DNA of 64,000 nt from Physcomitrium patens (GCF_000002425.4 NC_037266.1:9896500-9960499); one strand, 5' to 3'; counted from the stretch's first letter, positions 1-13,767 are shown. Program-made: numbers and translations. Notes: generated by a model not told the origin, from the letters alone.

Positions 1-189
1 TCAATATTTTAGAAGTTTAGAGAAAGTAATAGATTTTGTAAGAAATAGTAAGGGACTGCCATGTAGTTCCTTCTGTGAATCATTAAATTAATTTATTAGT
101 TTTTTTAAGATAAAAAGATGCATTTAGAATAGTCAAAACTACAATATATAGTAAATAGTGAAGAAATCCTAAGACAAATAGAAAATTAA

Positions 190-1450
190 AATGTTAATTG
201 TAGAAATGGAGTCTTAGTAAGTTTTGGAGGCAATTATCTTAGTTAGTTTAGTATTTTTATTTATTATTAAGTATCTAGGGTTATTTATTAAGATCAATAT
301 TTACATTGGTCTTACATCTATATGTATTACTTATAAAAAAAATATTATAAATTTTAGTTAATAGTTAGAAGAAGCATGAAAAAGAACCTCATACCTTTTT
401 AATTAATATTATAAAAAACAAGATTTATAGTTGATTTAAATTATTTTTATTATTATAAAAAAATAATTAATAGTTTATTTAAATTTATTTTATTATCATA
501 AAAGATAGGATTTATATTTGATTTAATTTAATTTTACTATTATAAAAAATAAGATTTATAGTTTATTTAAATTGATTTTATTATTATAAAAAATAGAATT
601 TATTGTTGATTTAAATTAATTTTATCATTATAAAAAATCGCTAAGGTAGGAAAATTTAATCATAAAGTTCAATTAATATAAAAAAAATATTATAGCTTTT
701 TTTAGAATTTATTTAGAATTTAACAAAACATTTAGAGCAATTTTTAAGACTTTGATAAAAATGAGTTTTACTACCTTAGGAGTCATTATGAAGAAATGGA
801 GCAAAATTTGAAGGCCACTTAAGGTTTTTAGACTAATTGGATGTTTTTAAATACTATGGTGAAGTCAAAAATGTAATAATGATGGTTTTATTAATAGAAA
901 ATAGGAGGACCAATAGCTAGTATAGTCCTTATAAGAAGGGAGGTACACAAGTTTGATATGAGTTGCAGGATCTTGAAGATAGTTAAAAGGATAAGACTAA
1001 GGCCTCGTGGCTTCTCTTAGAAATCTATATACACTACTTCTAAACCTTGGTGAGGCACGAACTCTTGATCTCTTAAGCAAGTTATCTTTGAAGTAAAAAT
1101 TATTCACTTAATTTTTTTATTATTTATCTTCTATCTTGAATCTTTTATAACTTATTCATAGTAATTCGGATTTAGATGTTTCTTATACCATTGAAAAGAT
1201 AATAAAATTATCTTTTTAAAATTATATATTTTATTTTTATTTTTTTTACTTTTTATTAGATGAAAAATTAATGAACAGACTATGATTAGTTTTGTAGTAT
1301 ATAATTGCTTGATTACACTTGTTTCACTTGTTTTTATATTGTACTTCTTTCATTCTTGCTCTTGCTACTTCTCCTTCACACCACTAATTATAAGTAATTC
1401 TTAATTGAGGCCATATTTTAATTTGGATTGAAGGATGAAATTTACCTTTA
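190..1450 (+). repeat. Dispersed repeat family C, copy 1
   Basis: This stretch matches, in opposite orientation, two other places in the window (about 6085-7165 and 59765-60850). Shared landmarks include the segment around 300-400 (reverse complement of one near 6945-7040), the block near 960-1090 with 'gaggcctcgtggc'-like and 'ccttggtgagg' text, and a final block near 1385-1450 ('taattgaggccat'). It has no coding capacity. Its length of about 1.1-1.3 kb would suit a solo LTR, but I see no internal region, primer site or clear TG...CA termini, so the class is left open. Orientation is arbitrary; this copy is called plus. Confidence 0.6.
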
Positions 1451-4400
1451 CATCTTTTATAAAGTTGATAATCATTATTTCATTTATACTTAAAATAGGA
1501 TGTTTTGCTAATTAAAAGGTGAATTCCTTGTCATCTTCTCAATCATATAATTTGAGGCCTATATAACTTAGTACAATAGATTTGATCATATTAGATTGAG
1601 TCAATTCATTGCTCTCTAAATTAACAAATCTCACCTTCTTTTTTAATTCTTGCTTGAGTTGAAGAATGTATGTTTCATCTCTAGATAAATTGATAGAAAT
1701 TTTTTCTAATACTAATTCTTAGATTTAAGCGAGGATCTTTGTTAAATTTTTTAGAAGGCCATAAATGATATGAGATTTTTTACTACTTCAATCAATTTTT
1801 GTCTTAGAAACCCTTAATCATAGTCTATCTAATAGTAAGGAATAAGAATTCTTACTTGGGTGCATATGAATAACATGAAAAGAAAAAAAATTCATTATCA
1901 TATGTTGTTATTCTATATCTATTAATTTAATCTAAAAATATATCTTGGCTTTAATTAACCATGTTAATTACATATAAAAAAATACCAATGATACTAGGGT
2001 CCAATTTTCTATAGTTCTTATATGCATTATATTTAATCCACTACTCCCATCATTAATTGTGTTGGAAATGATCTTCTCAACTATTGATACTTCTATTTTT
2101 ATTGCCTTGACTTTTTGTGCTTCTTGAATTGTTCTTACATAGGTTTGGATTTTTGTCATAGATCTTTTTATCTTTTAATAGGAAAGTTTATTTTAAAAAT
2201 CCTTTTTATTATTGAAAAAACCTCTAATAATTAAGCGATGGATATATTAGCTTTAATTTTATTCAAATTTTTTTATAAACCATAAGATTCTTTTGATCCT
2301 TAATTTTTAAGAGAAATAAAGTACTAAATTTTGATTCAAGAATCCTAAGAGCTTTCGACTCTTCTGTAGAAAGAAATTTCTCCACATGATTTTTATTTTT
2401 ATTATTATTTTAAAATTTTAAAGGAATTTGGATTAATAATTTGAAATAAATGTTTTTAATTTCTTTATATTATCTATTGCCTCTTATTTTTTTTTATTTA
2501 GATAAGAGAAGTCAAAAAAATCCTTTGAATTATTTTTACTATCTATTGAAGTAGGAAGGTAAGACTAATATACCTAGACCTTGTTATAACTATTAAAGTT
2601 GGCATATTAGGAAGTTCTTTTTATTTATTAGAATCTACTTTATGAAATACATAAGTAAGTATATATTTAATTTTTTAAAGAAGATCATAGTTTGTTGCTA
2701 ATAGATTGAGAATCTTGTTTCTTAAATGGTATTTTTAAATACCTTATACCTTGTAAATTTTGTCCTTTATTTTATTGGCTATATTGAGATTTGTCACAAT
2801 TTAATGGAACAAATATTTGTGTATTTAAACCTAAGGGAGGATATTGGATTGAAAAATTATTGTTATAATTATAAAATAGATTTGGAGATCTTAAGCTATT
2901 ATCCAAATTGACAAACTTGTCCCTTTTTTAATATTCTTGGACTTATTATTGATAATTTTCTTCTGGATATTTTAAGGGAACTTCCTTGAATAGTTATCTA
3001 TATACATCTATAGGATAGATTTGTTTACAATTTCTACATATTAATCTATTCTTCATTCAAAAATAATTTGGTGGATAGCTTTTCCTACAAAAGTGATGTA
3101 CCTCTTATCGTTGTTGTGACTAGTTCTTAAAGTCTTAGGTGGAATTTTTTTAAAATTGGAATCAGGAATTAAACCTATCATATCTTGGTTCCTATGGAAT
3201 AGAACATAAAAATATAATCTTTCTTGGTTTTATTGGTAATTTATTTGGTTTAAATAAAATTGACTTGTATGCCTTGATTGATTGCATTGAATGGACCAAA
3301 GCCTTAAAGTGTGCCTATTAGATTCTATAAGAGGTAGAACTTAGTCTAGATTTTGATTCTTAATTGAAAGAGTCATTTGCTCTTATATAGATTTTATTTA
3401 TTGAGCAAGTTAATTTTAGAAATTCTTTTGGTTTTGAAGGACTTTATTCTTAAAGTTTTTCTTCTATCTATTCAAATCTTTAAATATATCAATTTAAAGA
3501 AGTTAAGAAATAATTCAACTCTTAAAGGTGTTGGATACTGGTTTATGTGTTGAAATTAAATTTTCACAATTTTATAAAAATGTTCTTAGAAACTTCCTAT
3601 ATTTTAGACATGGATAGGAATAAAATTTGATATTATAATGTTTTCTTTTCTCCACATTTGTTATTACTACTTGTCAATATCTTCGACTATCCAAACTATT
3701 TTTTTGATATCTTTTAAATTATTTGGCCTTTCTTTAAGGACCTATTGGATTGTTTCTTCACTATTAATTTATGAATAAAGAAATAATGAGGATATCATCT
3801 GTAAAAAGAGTTTCTATAAATGGAATTACTACATGCTTAAATTGCCAAATATATTTGATGATTTTTTTTTCTTTTTCCTTGTTTCAAAGAAAAAAAAGGC
3901 TGCAAGGATATTATTTTGCCTCATTTCTAGTTCAAATTTTTTAAAAAATACTCTCATGAGTATGTTCTAATTCTTAAAGATTTGAGGAGAAGGAGAAGAG
4001 GCAAAGAAGAGAGGGAGGTGGTTACTATATTATTCACAAGTTCTATCTTTTAGGATACTTAAAACCATACAAGATAATAATCTAGATTGGTTATTAAAAA
4101 TATTATTAGAAGGTTTATGAACCTCTCCACGTGTATTGATAGATCATCATCTTTGATTTTTTTAAATATAAGAAAATTTTAGAATATAGGAATTACTTAT
4201 AAATCTTTAGAAATTAAGGTTGGTAAATTTCTTAATTAAATTAAGAAATTGATGGATATAGAGGTGGATGTAGATTCTCTCTCTTAATTTATTTCTACAA
4301 TCAAATTAGAAGAGTTAAGATCTAACTCATTCACTCTTACTCCTTTATCTAGATTTCATTCAAATGGATTTAGAACAACATCTTTTAATGTTGGAGTTGA

Positions 4401-5148
4401 AAGTTGCTTATCTAGCCCTTGAATCTTTGTTCATTTGAGCTTTGATTTATTTTTCTTGCTAATAAGTTTAAGGTTTTTTATAGATGATGATAGGTTAAGT
4501 TGCTTAGATCTAATAAAATAATTCATCTATACAACTATAAACATACCATTCAACTTATCACAAAATTTTAATCTATTCAATATTTTAACAAATTAAAATT
4601 TTGGCTCTTCTACCTATAACCTCTTTAATTACCTTTCAATAAGGACAAGAAAAAAATAGAAATAACTAAAGAAGGAATACTTGTTTGAATATTATCTCAA
4701 GCAAGACTATTTCTTATTTTAATTATTATATGGAAATATTATATATAGGAGTGATTCCATTTAATCTTAATTATGAAAAAGAATTTTGTATTGAGACAAC
4801 AAGAAGCTCAAGATTTTTTTGTTAGGTAATTTCCTAATATTCTTGTTGTAAAAAAAAAATATATATATAAGAAGGTTTAGAAGGTTATCTATTTTCACAT
4901 TTTTTCGTAGATTCTATCTTCCAACTCTTAGCTCTTGCTTCTTGTCTTCAAGAAATTTGCTAAAATTTCAAAGAAAGAAATAATTGACAAGGATTCAAAA
5001 ACTTACTTGCTTGCAAACTAATGATGTTATTTTTCTTTTTTCTTAAGCTTCTTCTCTTTATATTATAATTTAATTTAAAAAAACTTATTTAAAATTCTAT
5101 ATTTTTTTAAAAAAGAACTTCACTTTAAATTTATGACTTGATCTTATT

Positions 5149-5150
<2 letters not shown>

Positions 5151-5184
<34 letters not shown>

Positions 5185-5210
5185 TTTTTCTATATATATA
5201 TATATATATA
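5151..5210. repeat. Poly-T tract followed by (TA)n microsatellite
   Basis: About 29 consecutive T residues (5151-5179) are followed by a short AT-rich link and a (TA)10 run at 5191-5210. This is simple sequence with no visible functional context. A long homopolymer next to a dinucleotide run is prone to length errors in assembly. Confidence 0.9.
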
Positions 5211-5276
5211 TTTTTGAGGATGCATTCTCTTAAAGTTCTTATTAATCTCCTTTTATATTACTTTGTATGAATAAAA

Positions 5277-5445
5277 GAGATACAAGGAGTAGAAGGAGTG
5301 ATTAAATCTTCCTACCACAAGAATAAAGCCCTCAATTGGAAATTTACAAAGAGAAAAAGAAATAATATAAGGAGTAGAGGGAGTAATTAAATCTTTCTAC
5401 TACTGAAGAAAGGCCCTTAATAAAAAAAATTACAAGGAAGGATAG
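5277..5445. repeat. Tandem duplication, unit about 85 bp
   Basis: Two adjacent diverged copies of a unit of about 85 bp. 'aggagtagaagg' near 5285 recurs as 'aggagtagaggg' near 5370, each followed by a 'taaatctt(c/t)ctac' block and an 'aa(t/g)aaagccct' or 'gaaaggccct' block. The copies differ at many positions. No gene is associated. Confidence 0.65.
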
Positions 5446-6084
5446 TGAAGATCCTTGTAGATGAGTTCCATCCTTGATAATAAACCCTTAAAACTTCCAA
5501 GCTTCCTCTTTATTCCAAAAAATATAAAAAATTGAATATTGATACAATTTTAATGATTATTTTATTATTTTAAGCTTATCTTTTAAGTTTTTTATTTCAA
5601 AATAATTAAATTTAAAATATTCAACATGCACTAAGAAATACCTTTTCAAACATGGAATACACAAAATTACAAAGTCAATAAATCCTTTTTTAATAAAAAA
5701 TTTACTAAAAATTTAATTTTAATCCAATTCAAATATATAATAACTTTTCAAAAAGCTAATATCGAGATATACAACTTCACAAAGTTTCAAAGTGAAATAC
5801 CAAATACATAAAAATAAATTGATGAAATTCCAAGAATAAAACACTTTCTATATAACCATGAATTTATTTTATTTTTCTATTTTTTTAAAAAAATCTTTTG
5901 ACTATGAATTAAAAGGTATTTTTTACAACAACAACAAAGAAAGATAGAAGACTTATCAATGATGGAAAATAAATCTTAGAGGCTCATTTGAAATGTCTAT
6001 ATAAAAGATCAATCACAATTTACTAACTCCACATTCACACAGACAATTAGAAGCACCACTTTTTGGCAAATGCATCAAAATGTG

Positions 6085-7165
6085 AAGATAAATTTTATCC
6101 TTCAGCCTAAAGTATAAGATGGCCTCAATTAAGAGTTGCTTGTAATTGGTAGTGTGAAGTAAAAGAAGAAAGTAGCAATAATAAATGAAATAAATAAAAT
6201 CAAGTAATTCCACAATCCAAAACTTGGTCATAGTTTGTCCACTGAATTTTCATCTAGTAAAAAGTAAAAAATTAAAAAAATTATTTTTAAAAATTGAATT
6301 TTCTTATCTTTTTTAATGGTATAAAAAATATATAAATCCAAATTATTATAAGGAAGTTATGAAGGTTTAAAAATAATAAGTAAATAAATAAAAAATTAAG
6401 TAAAAATATTTTATTTCAAGGATAACTTAATTATAGATCAAGGATTTGAGCATCACCAAGGCTCACATGTAATTTATATGGGTGTCTAAGAGAGGCCGCG
6501 AGGCTTTTGTCTTAACCTCTTTACTATCTTTAAGGTGCAACAATCCATATGAGATTTGTGCATCTTCTTTCTTATAAGGACTACACAAGCTACTAATCTT
6601 CTTATTTTCTACTAGTAGATCCAACATTTTTGTATTTTTAACTTCACTATGATATTTAAAAATATCTAATTAGCATAAGAATCATATTTGGCCTTCAATT
6701 CTTCCTCCATTTCTTCATAATGGCTCTCAAAGTAGTAAAATTCATTTTTATCAAAGTCTTAAAAATTGCTCTAAAATTTCTAAATAAAATTTAAATAAAA
6801 TTTAAATAAAATTTAAATATATTTTAAAAATTCTTAAAATTATTCTATAATAATAATATTAATTTGAGGCCATAATTTCCTATTTTATAATATTATTGTA
6901 ATAATAAAATAAATTTAAATTTAATATAAATCCTACTTTCTATATAACAAACTAAAAAGATATGAAGTTCTTTTTCATGCTTCTTCTAACTACTAATTAG
7001 TATTTATAGCTTTTTATAAGTAATACATATAGATAGAAGGACAATATAAATATTGATCTAAATAAATGATCTTTAATAATCAATAATAAATAAAAATACT
7101 AAATTAACTAAGATAATTACTTTTAAGACTTATTAAGACTCTATTTCTACAACTAACATTTTAGT
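6085..7165 (-). repeat. Dispersed repeat family C, copy 2
   Basis: Same family as 190-1450 but inverted, and collinear with 59765-60850. Shared blocks: 'ggcctcaattaa...ttgcttgtaattgg' near 6119-6155, the 'agcatcaccaaggctcac' region near 6450, 'aaggactacacaagct' near 6576, and the 'gaagttctttttcatgc' region near 6965. Divergence from copy 3 is substantial, with many point differences and small indels. No ORF has a recognised product; the 72-codon minus-strand ORF at 6013-6231 is a chance reading of the repeat. Confidence 0.6.
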
Positions 7166-9451
7166 TTTTTTATTTGTCCAAGGATTTCTATACTATTTAT
7201 CATATATTATGATTTTAAATATTACAAATACATCTTTTAATTCTAAAATAATTAGTGAGTGAATTTAATGACTCACACCATGATTCCAAATCACACCTTA
7301 TATCTACTCCTAATTTTGATCTCCTCCACAAAACAATGTTAATAAAAAAATATTATAAAATTATATTATAGCAGCAAGCACATACACAATCAATATTGAT
7401 AGAAATCATTTAAATTACCTAAATCTCTATTTAGACCTTCTATGATATTTAAAGTCCTCCATTGCAATAATTTGCTTGTAAAGAGTTAAAATTTAACTTA
7501 ATCTTACATGCATTAAGAGCCACAAAAAATGCTCTATTTAACAATCTTTTCTATAATATTCAATCAATTTTTATTTTAATTGTGACTACCATAACTGCAC
7601 CTATGAGGATAAGGTCTAGCCATAGAATAATTTACTTATTTTTTTTTAATTATTAGATGAATTATTGTCATAGTTTGCTTAATCTATAATACCACAACTT
7701 AACAAGATATTCATCTACTATTATCCAAATCACTCTTGTGCTGTGATTCAATTATCATGTAAAAATAATGCATATATACATCTAATATATAATTTACTAT
7801 ACAATGTAGTGAAAGTCATGTTATTAGATTTCAGTAAATCACAAAATATATTTAGATTACTACTTTGAAAGGAGTTTGTTTAAAAGAGCTATTATTGAAG
7901 TTGATTTCATATTTATAATAGTTTTATATATTTAGAGCCACCTTTATTAGGCATTGGTGGCTCTTGAAATCTTATTTTTATTTCTTTTATTTGATATTTA
8001 GAACATATATTATATACATCTTATAAAAAAAAGGATTGGAGAAGAATTTTGGTAGCAAAAAGAGTAGTTACAGGATTTATATAGATGAATGGAGATGGAT
8101 GATGAAAATATCCATTGCTATTGGCTAAAAGGCATGTCCAATGGAGTTCAAAGAGGCTGCATGAGGCCTTATTAGAAATTAGAATTATTCTTTCAAAGTA
8201 ATTCAAACTTGAGAGACTAGATTCAAAGAGGTTAGATTTTTGGCTATGATTTTGGTATAAATTTTAGATGATTTGGAGATTTTATGAAAGAGATATAGGT
8301 GCTCAAAGTTAAGGTGTGGATTTTGTATCTATTGTCATTCCTTTGGATATAACGTGCGCATACAAAATGCAATAAAAGATTGGCAACTAGGATTAAAGAA
8401 AATACTTTTTTGGCTATATTTTTTATATATTGCTTGATAAATTCTAAATTGGCATAAAAGAGTTATAGGAAGTTGAAGTTACCACTTGCAATCTAATAGC
8501 AGTACGTGACCTGATTTACTAGTGGTTGTATTTTGAGCTATATCTTGATCAATTAGATAATATTTTGGCTAAAGTTTTCCAAGAATATATATTATTATGT
8601 TAAAAAAACTTTATTCATAAATTTTGTGGCATTTGAAACTTGGATTTTTGATATATAGAAAAAATAGTACTTAGGTGCTTGTAAATTAGGATTTAAAGTA
8701 CCTACTAGGATTTCCAAAATGCTAGACGATTTGTAATAGAATTATGATTCATTTTCTTTTTTTGTAATAAAGCTTAAGGATAAATTCTACATTATCTAGA
8801 AATTTGAAAAAAATTAAATGATTAGATTAAAAGATTTGAATTTCTAATATTCACAAAAAAAAATCCTTTACAAAGAAAATTGTTTTGAAGGAATTTTGCT
8901 ACAATTTGGACATTTTATACAATGTTAAGGGGTTTTTGAAAGTCTAATTTATATGCAAAATTCATGATATAAAGATAGATATTTGTAAGAAGATTATGGA
9001 TTTTCTTTGAGCTTATGGAAAATCAAACTTATTGGCAAATAATTCATTATGATTTGATATAACAAATGATGTTAGGGCATTTCTAAATCCTTTAGAAAGT
9101 CTTTTGTATAAAGCTTCTTAAATTTAAAAGAATTTTATTAATAGAATATATTTAAATATTATTATATTTTTTTGGCATTTATAATAAGAATACACCACTT
9201 ATTTCAACTTATCCAATAAGTTAAAGCTAAATCCTCTACAACTAGATACTTGGTGTATTTCAACATAAAAAATCATGTCATATGATACTATTCTTTAGGA
9301 CAACCTCCTCTAAACAACAAAGTATTTTCAAGCAACTATTATATAGGCCTATTTGTACAAGACTTAGTACAAAATTATATCACAAGAAAAAGAAGAATTG
9401 TAGAACAAACAAATACATAGATTGTCATAAAACGTTAGAGAAGGAATATGA
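7166..9451. other. AT-rich stretch without recognisable gene
   Basis: No supported gene, RNA or repeat boundary. A few segments have slightly higher complexity (for example 8040-8350), but their short ORFs match no family I can name. It is probably eroded transposon or unique intergenic DNA. Confidence 0.45.
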
Positions 9452-10774
9452 TGTCATATTACATTTTGTCTTGCTGAAGAATGCACCAGGCATCTAGCTA
9501 TAGAAGGTGAGATTGTGTTTCACAAGTAGCCCAAAAATCCAAATAAGTTTCACCCATATGAGAAGAATATAATCTGAATTTCAATTCAAAAGTGCTAAAA
9601 ACACTCTTCTTAGTAGTCTTAACTATACCTAAATCCCAATTACCTTGTTACTTTCATATTTAAGCAATTTAGATTTTTCTTGTAAGCCCCAATCCTAATC
9701 AGTGAGATTTAACAAGCTATAACATCCAATCCAACCATCCATTTGATGTAGAATTTTACATGCAACTGTCAATGTAAGTCCTCTAAATGCTTAAGACTTT
9801 TTAGCCCAATCCAACTTACAAATTGTGAGAAAACCTCCAAAAATTGCACTAATGTCACTCGATTGCCAACTTGAAAAGTGAAGCAGAAATTCTAACAATG
9901 ATTTCTCTCTTATCAACCGTTAACTTTGTCTCAAAAATGATGTGTAGCTTGATCTTTAAGTCCTTCAACACCATGCCAATTTTCATCTTAATCCAACTAA
10001 TAGATCTTTAGATATCATAGAAACCCTATCCAACCTCAAACTGCCACCTTTTGAAATCTTCTTGTGCTAATAACTAGATATCTCTAAACCACATTAAGAG
10101 ATTGTCACAAAATTTTGTATATACTTAGCACACTTAATAATTCAAATAATATCAAATTTTCAACTGTAGATGTTATATGAATTGCACGAACTAGCCAAAA
10201 TTTCTAGCCCTAATTATATTATATAAAATCCAAATTATTGATACAAATCCTAACTTCAAAAAAAAATTGCTAAGTCTTCAATAACCCTCCAAAAAAAATC
10301 GTTATGCCTTTGGAAATAAATTTAAGCTAGCTCTCAAATCTTATCCTCCGATCTTCAAATAAATCCTTATTTTGCCCTAGGCCGTTGTTTTAGTGGCTAG
10401 AGGTCTGATTTCAACCCTGTCTCACAAACGGCTGACCCCCGAGTATCAATCTAACCTATCTTAAGGATTTTTTAGCCCAACCTTACTCTCAACTTAATCC
10501 TAGTACCAACTATACTAATTATTTACCTCTTCTAACCTGATTTTATCAATTTATGGTCTTTCTAAGATAGTAGAAGAGTCTTTATAACCTAGAAGGTAAA
10601 CTTATTAACTAACTTTCAAATTATTAACTATTAAGATAAGAAAATAATCTAAGAGGCTTTTATAAAAGCCATGTTTAGACACCTAAAATTATAAGTGAAC
10701 TAAGATAATTAGATATTAATTAGAAATTTAATTTTGATTATAATTTCACTATATAATTGTATTACATCACGACA
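9452..10774 (-). mobile_element. Solo LTR, divergent subfamily of Ty3/gypsy family A (fossil)
   Basis: Read on the minus strand this is a family A LTR. The left edge 'tgtcatattac' followed by 'tcttgctgaagaatgcacc' corresponds to the LTR 3' end of better copies, where the sense strand reads '...gcaagacttcacgtattac'. The right edge 'attacatcacgaca' corresponds to the LTR start. A 'gacccccgagtatcaat' block near 10435-10452 matches the 'gatacccg' landmark of other copies. It is more diverged than the other LTRs and largely lacks their telomere-like array. No internal region adjoins it, so it is a solo LTR. A convincing target-site duplication was not found. Confidence 0.6.
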
Positions 10775-11322
10775 ACAAGTAATAGACCATGAGCTAGAAT
10801 AAGTAATTAATACTAAGCTTACTTAGATCAATCACTTAAAAGAATTAATACATAGATCATTGCAAATAAATTTTTTTCAATTGGTAAGATCCATAGCTTT
10901 TAGTATTGAAGTGTTTAGCAATGCTTATAATATCATTGTATAACAACTATCAAGATTGATAATATTAACATTATTTATACAAAAAAAGGCTATCTAGTTG
11001 CCATTGCAACAATAGCATGTCAATAAAAATATTGCACTCTTGAACCATGTAGAATAAAGTAAATCCAACTAATAATCCCAATACCTAAGTTGTTGCTGTA
11101 ACGTGATGCACTCCAATATGCTGCCTCTACAACTCTAATATAATTAGTGTATCTATCATGCTGATTGGAGATAATTACAAAAATATAGCTTAAGTCACTA
11201 TCTCCTCTGAGTCATGGCTGACAAATAAAAAAAAACCACACTTATGCTTTATGTTACACTAAACCACTAGAATGATACTATCTCACTGTACAAATTTGAG
11301 TAAAAGATGAAATGTAATCAAA
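10775..11322. other. Spacer between two family A LTRs
   Basis: About 550 bp of AT-rich sequence separates two minus-oriented family A LTRs. It contains no ORF of note and nothing like a gag-pol internal region, so the two flanking LTRs are not the ends of one intact element. I see nothing else in it. Confidence 0.5.
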
Positions 11323-12932
11323 TGTTGTTTTATTACGTGAAGTGTTGCTTGAGAGTGCACCAGATATCTGGCCATGAAAGATAAAATAGAAATTGCAATA
11401 AAAATATTTTAATTTAAATAAAATATTAAATAAACCTTAATTAAATTTTAATGATTCTAAATAAATTTTAATCAAATTTAAAAGAAAACTTAAAAAAATT
11501 ATAAAAGAAACAATAAGAAATCTTAAAAAAGTTGAAAGATAATCCATAATAAATCTTAAGAGAATCCTTAAGAAGCTCTAAAAAATATTAAAATAATCAT
11601 AGTATATCTTAAATAAATCTCAATGAAGTTCTAATTTAATTGTAGTTGAAATTCTAATGGACGTCAATCAAATCCTAAACAAATCCTAAATTCTAAATCT
11701 AACCCAAGGTAAATCCTAAATTTTAAATCAAATCCGAACTAAATTCTAATTAAATTCTAAATCTTAAACTGAATCCTAATAAAATCCTAAATCCTAAAGT
11801 AAATCCTAATCAAATCCTTTTCCCTAAATCAAATCCTAGACAAATCATAAATCCTAAACCAAATCCTAATCAAATTCTAAGCTCTAAATCAAATCCTAAG
11901 GTAGTTTATAACATCAATATCTTTTGATTGAACCATTGATCTTGTTTTAAATTTTACACACCTCTCAATTTCTTAGTTACAAATAAGTACACAAATTTGA
12001 AGACAATTATATTTACCAATTGGAAGAAAAACCCTAAAATCTGCTCGGATATTAGTTGGCCTCCTTTTCTAACCTTGATGTTGAACTTTCAATGCTAGCA
12101 TCTTCTTTTCATATTGTTTAATTGATCTTAAAATTCTCATATATCTGAAAAATCAAGTCTACTATCCATAGACATAATTTTTACTTCAATTCAACTGATA
12201 GATTTTAAGAAATCTTGAAAACCCTCAGTGGACCTAAAATTCTACTTTCTAAGATCTTGATCTACTCAAACCTCAATAACCCTCAATTCAATAATTAGAT
12301 CACGTTCAAATTCATAAAACATATTAAGTACAATTATAACAATTGACCTATAGAATTTCATTCTTAGATCTGCTACGAAACTCTTGAAATTGCTCAAAAT
12401 ATCAATTCTATTTTATATCACAGAAATCAAAGTCATTCAAAAAAATCTTGACTTTATAAAGCTCTTATAAAGTTATTACAAATCCAAATCATACAAATTC
12501 AATGCTTATAGAAATCTTATCAAGTCTGCTATCAAATTTCATTTTTTGATCTCCAAAAGAACCTTGGAATTATTGTAGGTCTGTGGTTTTGTATTTTGGA
12601 GTCTAATTTCGACCGAGATTGACAATTGGTCCTCTCTGGGTATCAATTCTTAGCTTTTTGAAGTAAATTTTACTAAAATCTACTCTTAACTTCCTTGTAT
12701 ATATGCCTAAATTATTTAATTATTAAATTAACTTCTTTTTTGTCTTATTTATGGTCCTACAAAGTAAATAGAAGTTCATTTTGTAAAATGTAATATTAGT
12801 ACTTTTTAGTTTTACTACTCTTTTGACTATTATCTATATTTCTAAGATAATTTGTTATAATATTTTGAATTAAGATCTTCTATAGTATAATAATTTCCAC
12901 ACTCTTTCACCTATTAGCTATATTACATGACA
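11323..12932 (-). mobile_element. Solo LTR of Ty3/gypsy family A (fossil)
   Basis: Minus-strand LTR of about 1.6 kb. It starts at 'tgttgttttattacgtgaag' (LTR 3' end in sense orientation) and ends at 'tattacatgaca' (LTR start). It contains the family landmarks: the 'tggtcctacaaagtaaatag' block near 12749-12772, the 'gggtatcaatt' block near 12640, and a degenerate CCTAAA-type array at about 11640-11905. No internal region adjoins either side. Divergence from other copies is high, so the insertion is old. The flanks do not show a clear target-site duplication. Confidence 0.75.
11640..11905 (-). repeat. Telomere-like degenerate array inside LTR
   Basis: Repeated 'aatcctaaat', 'caaatcctaa' and related units, the complement of degenerate TTTAGGA/TTTAGGG-type units. 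Unit spacing is irregular, mostly 7 bp and multiples or near-multiples. It sits at the same place inside the LTR as arrays in other family A LTRs. Confidence 0.7.
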
Positions 12933-13767
12933 AGAACATCAAAAAAGATCCAACACCACTATAGCTTTGGTTGTACAATACTTCGATGTGGTGGATTTTA
13001 ATCAAAAAACTCACCACTACCAAAGGACAAAAAAAAAAAACACTTGGCCAACCTACTTTTGCTATTTGGAACTCTATTTAATATAAAAATAAGATAAGAA
13101 GAGTTTATTGGACCCTTGTCAGCATCCACACTTTAGTTACAAAAAATAAAGAACAAGATTAGTTACCTATTGCAAAGGCCTTGATCACAAGATAAAAGAT
13201 AAAATAAACAAATCAAGAAGTGCCAAGTCATGGCACTATAGTGACAAGAAGAAGATGATAAAAACCAAAACAAAAGAAAAGAAAGTGGATCTAAGGCAAT
13301 CTAGATTCCTATCAACAAAGAGGCTTCCATAATTTAAAGGAAGTCTTTTACTCTTCATCCATCTTTTAATTTTTATTTTTTTATATATTTATATATTTAT
13401 TATTATTATTATTATTATTATTTATGAATTTTATTTCGATTCTATCTTTTTTTTAATTTATTTAATTTTTAATAGAATAAATTTATTATAAATCAATATT
13501 TGCTCTATTAAGAAATAATTTATTTATTTAAAATTCTTCTTTCAAAAATCCTTCTAAAGACCTAATTTTGTATTTAAAATCCAATTTTTGCTATTTATCT
13601 CAAAAATCCTATATTAACTTATTAGATTAGTATACTTTAGGTATAATTTTTATATTAACAATATAAGTGAGTTAATTATGTGACTCATAGCAAGCTAAGC
13701 TTGTAGTTAAAATTATTACAATATTTCATAAATATGCTTTGTAAATTAAGCTTTTCCCTTCATAAAT
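12933..13767. other. Intergenic or eroded element sequence with (TAT)n tract
   Basis: No gene is supported. A (TAT)n microsatellite occupies about 13398-13422. The segment lies between a solo LTR and a stretch with a retroelement protease-like reading, so it may be part of an eroded element, but no gag feature was identified. Confidence 0.4.

Larger units (their letters stand above)
1451..6084. other. AT-rich stretch without recognisable gene
   Basis: I find no supported gene here. Short ORFs on both strands (at most about 70 codons) resemble nothing I know. The stretch has the eroded look of old transposon DNA, but no domain can be named with confidence. It contains a local tandem duplication (5277-5445) and a poly-T plus (TA)n tract (5151-5210), listed separately. 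The two copies of repeat C that flank it are inverted relative to each other. Confidence 0.5.

Noticed and set aside
3740-3960. LINE reverse-transcriptase-like reading
   Set aside because: A plus-strand reading faintly recalls the LINE 'NG...LRQGDPLSPFLF' region, but only a few residues agree and no second motif was found.
11640-11905. CRISPR-like array
   Set aside because: The units are short, degenerate and without unique spacers of fixed length. This is a minisatellite inside an LTR, and the genome is a plant's.
9452-12932. Two minus-strand LTRs as ends of one element
   Set aside because: Only about 550 bp lies between them, with no gag-pol content or primer site, and the two LTRs belong to different subfamilies.
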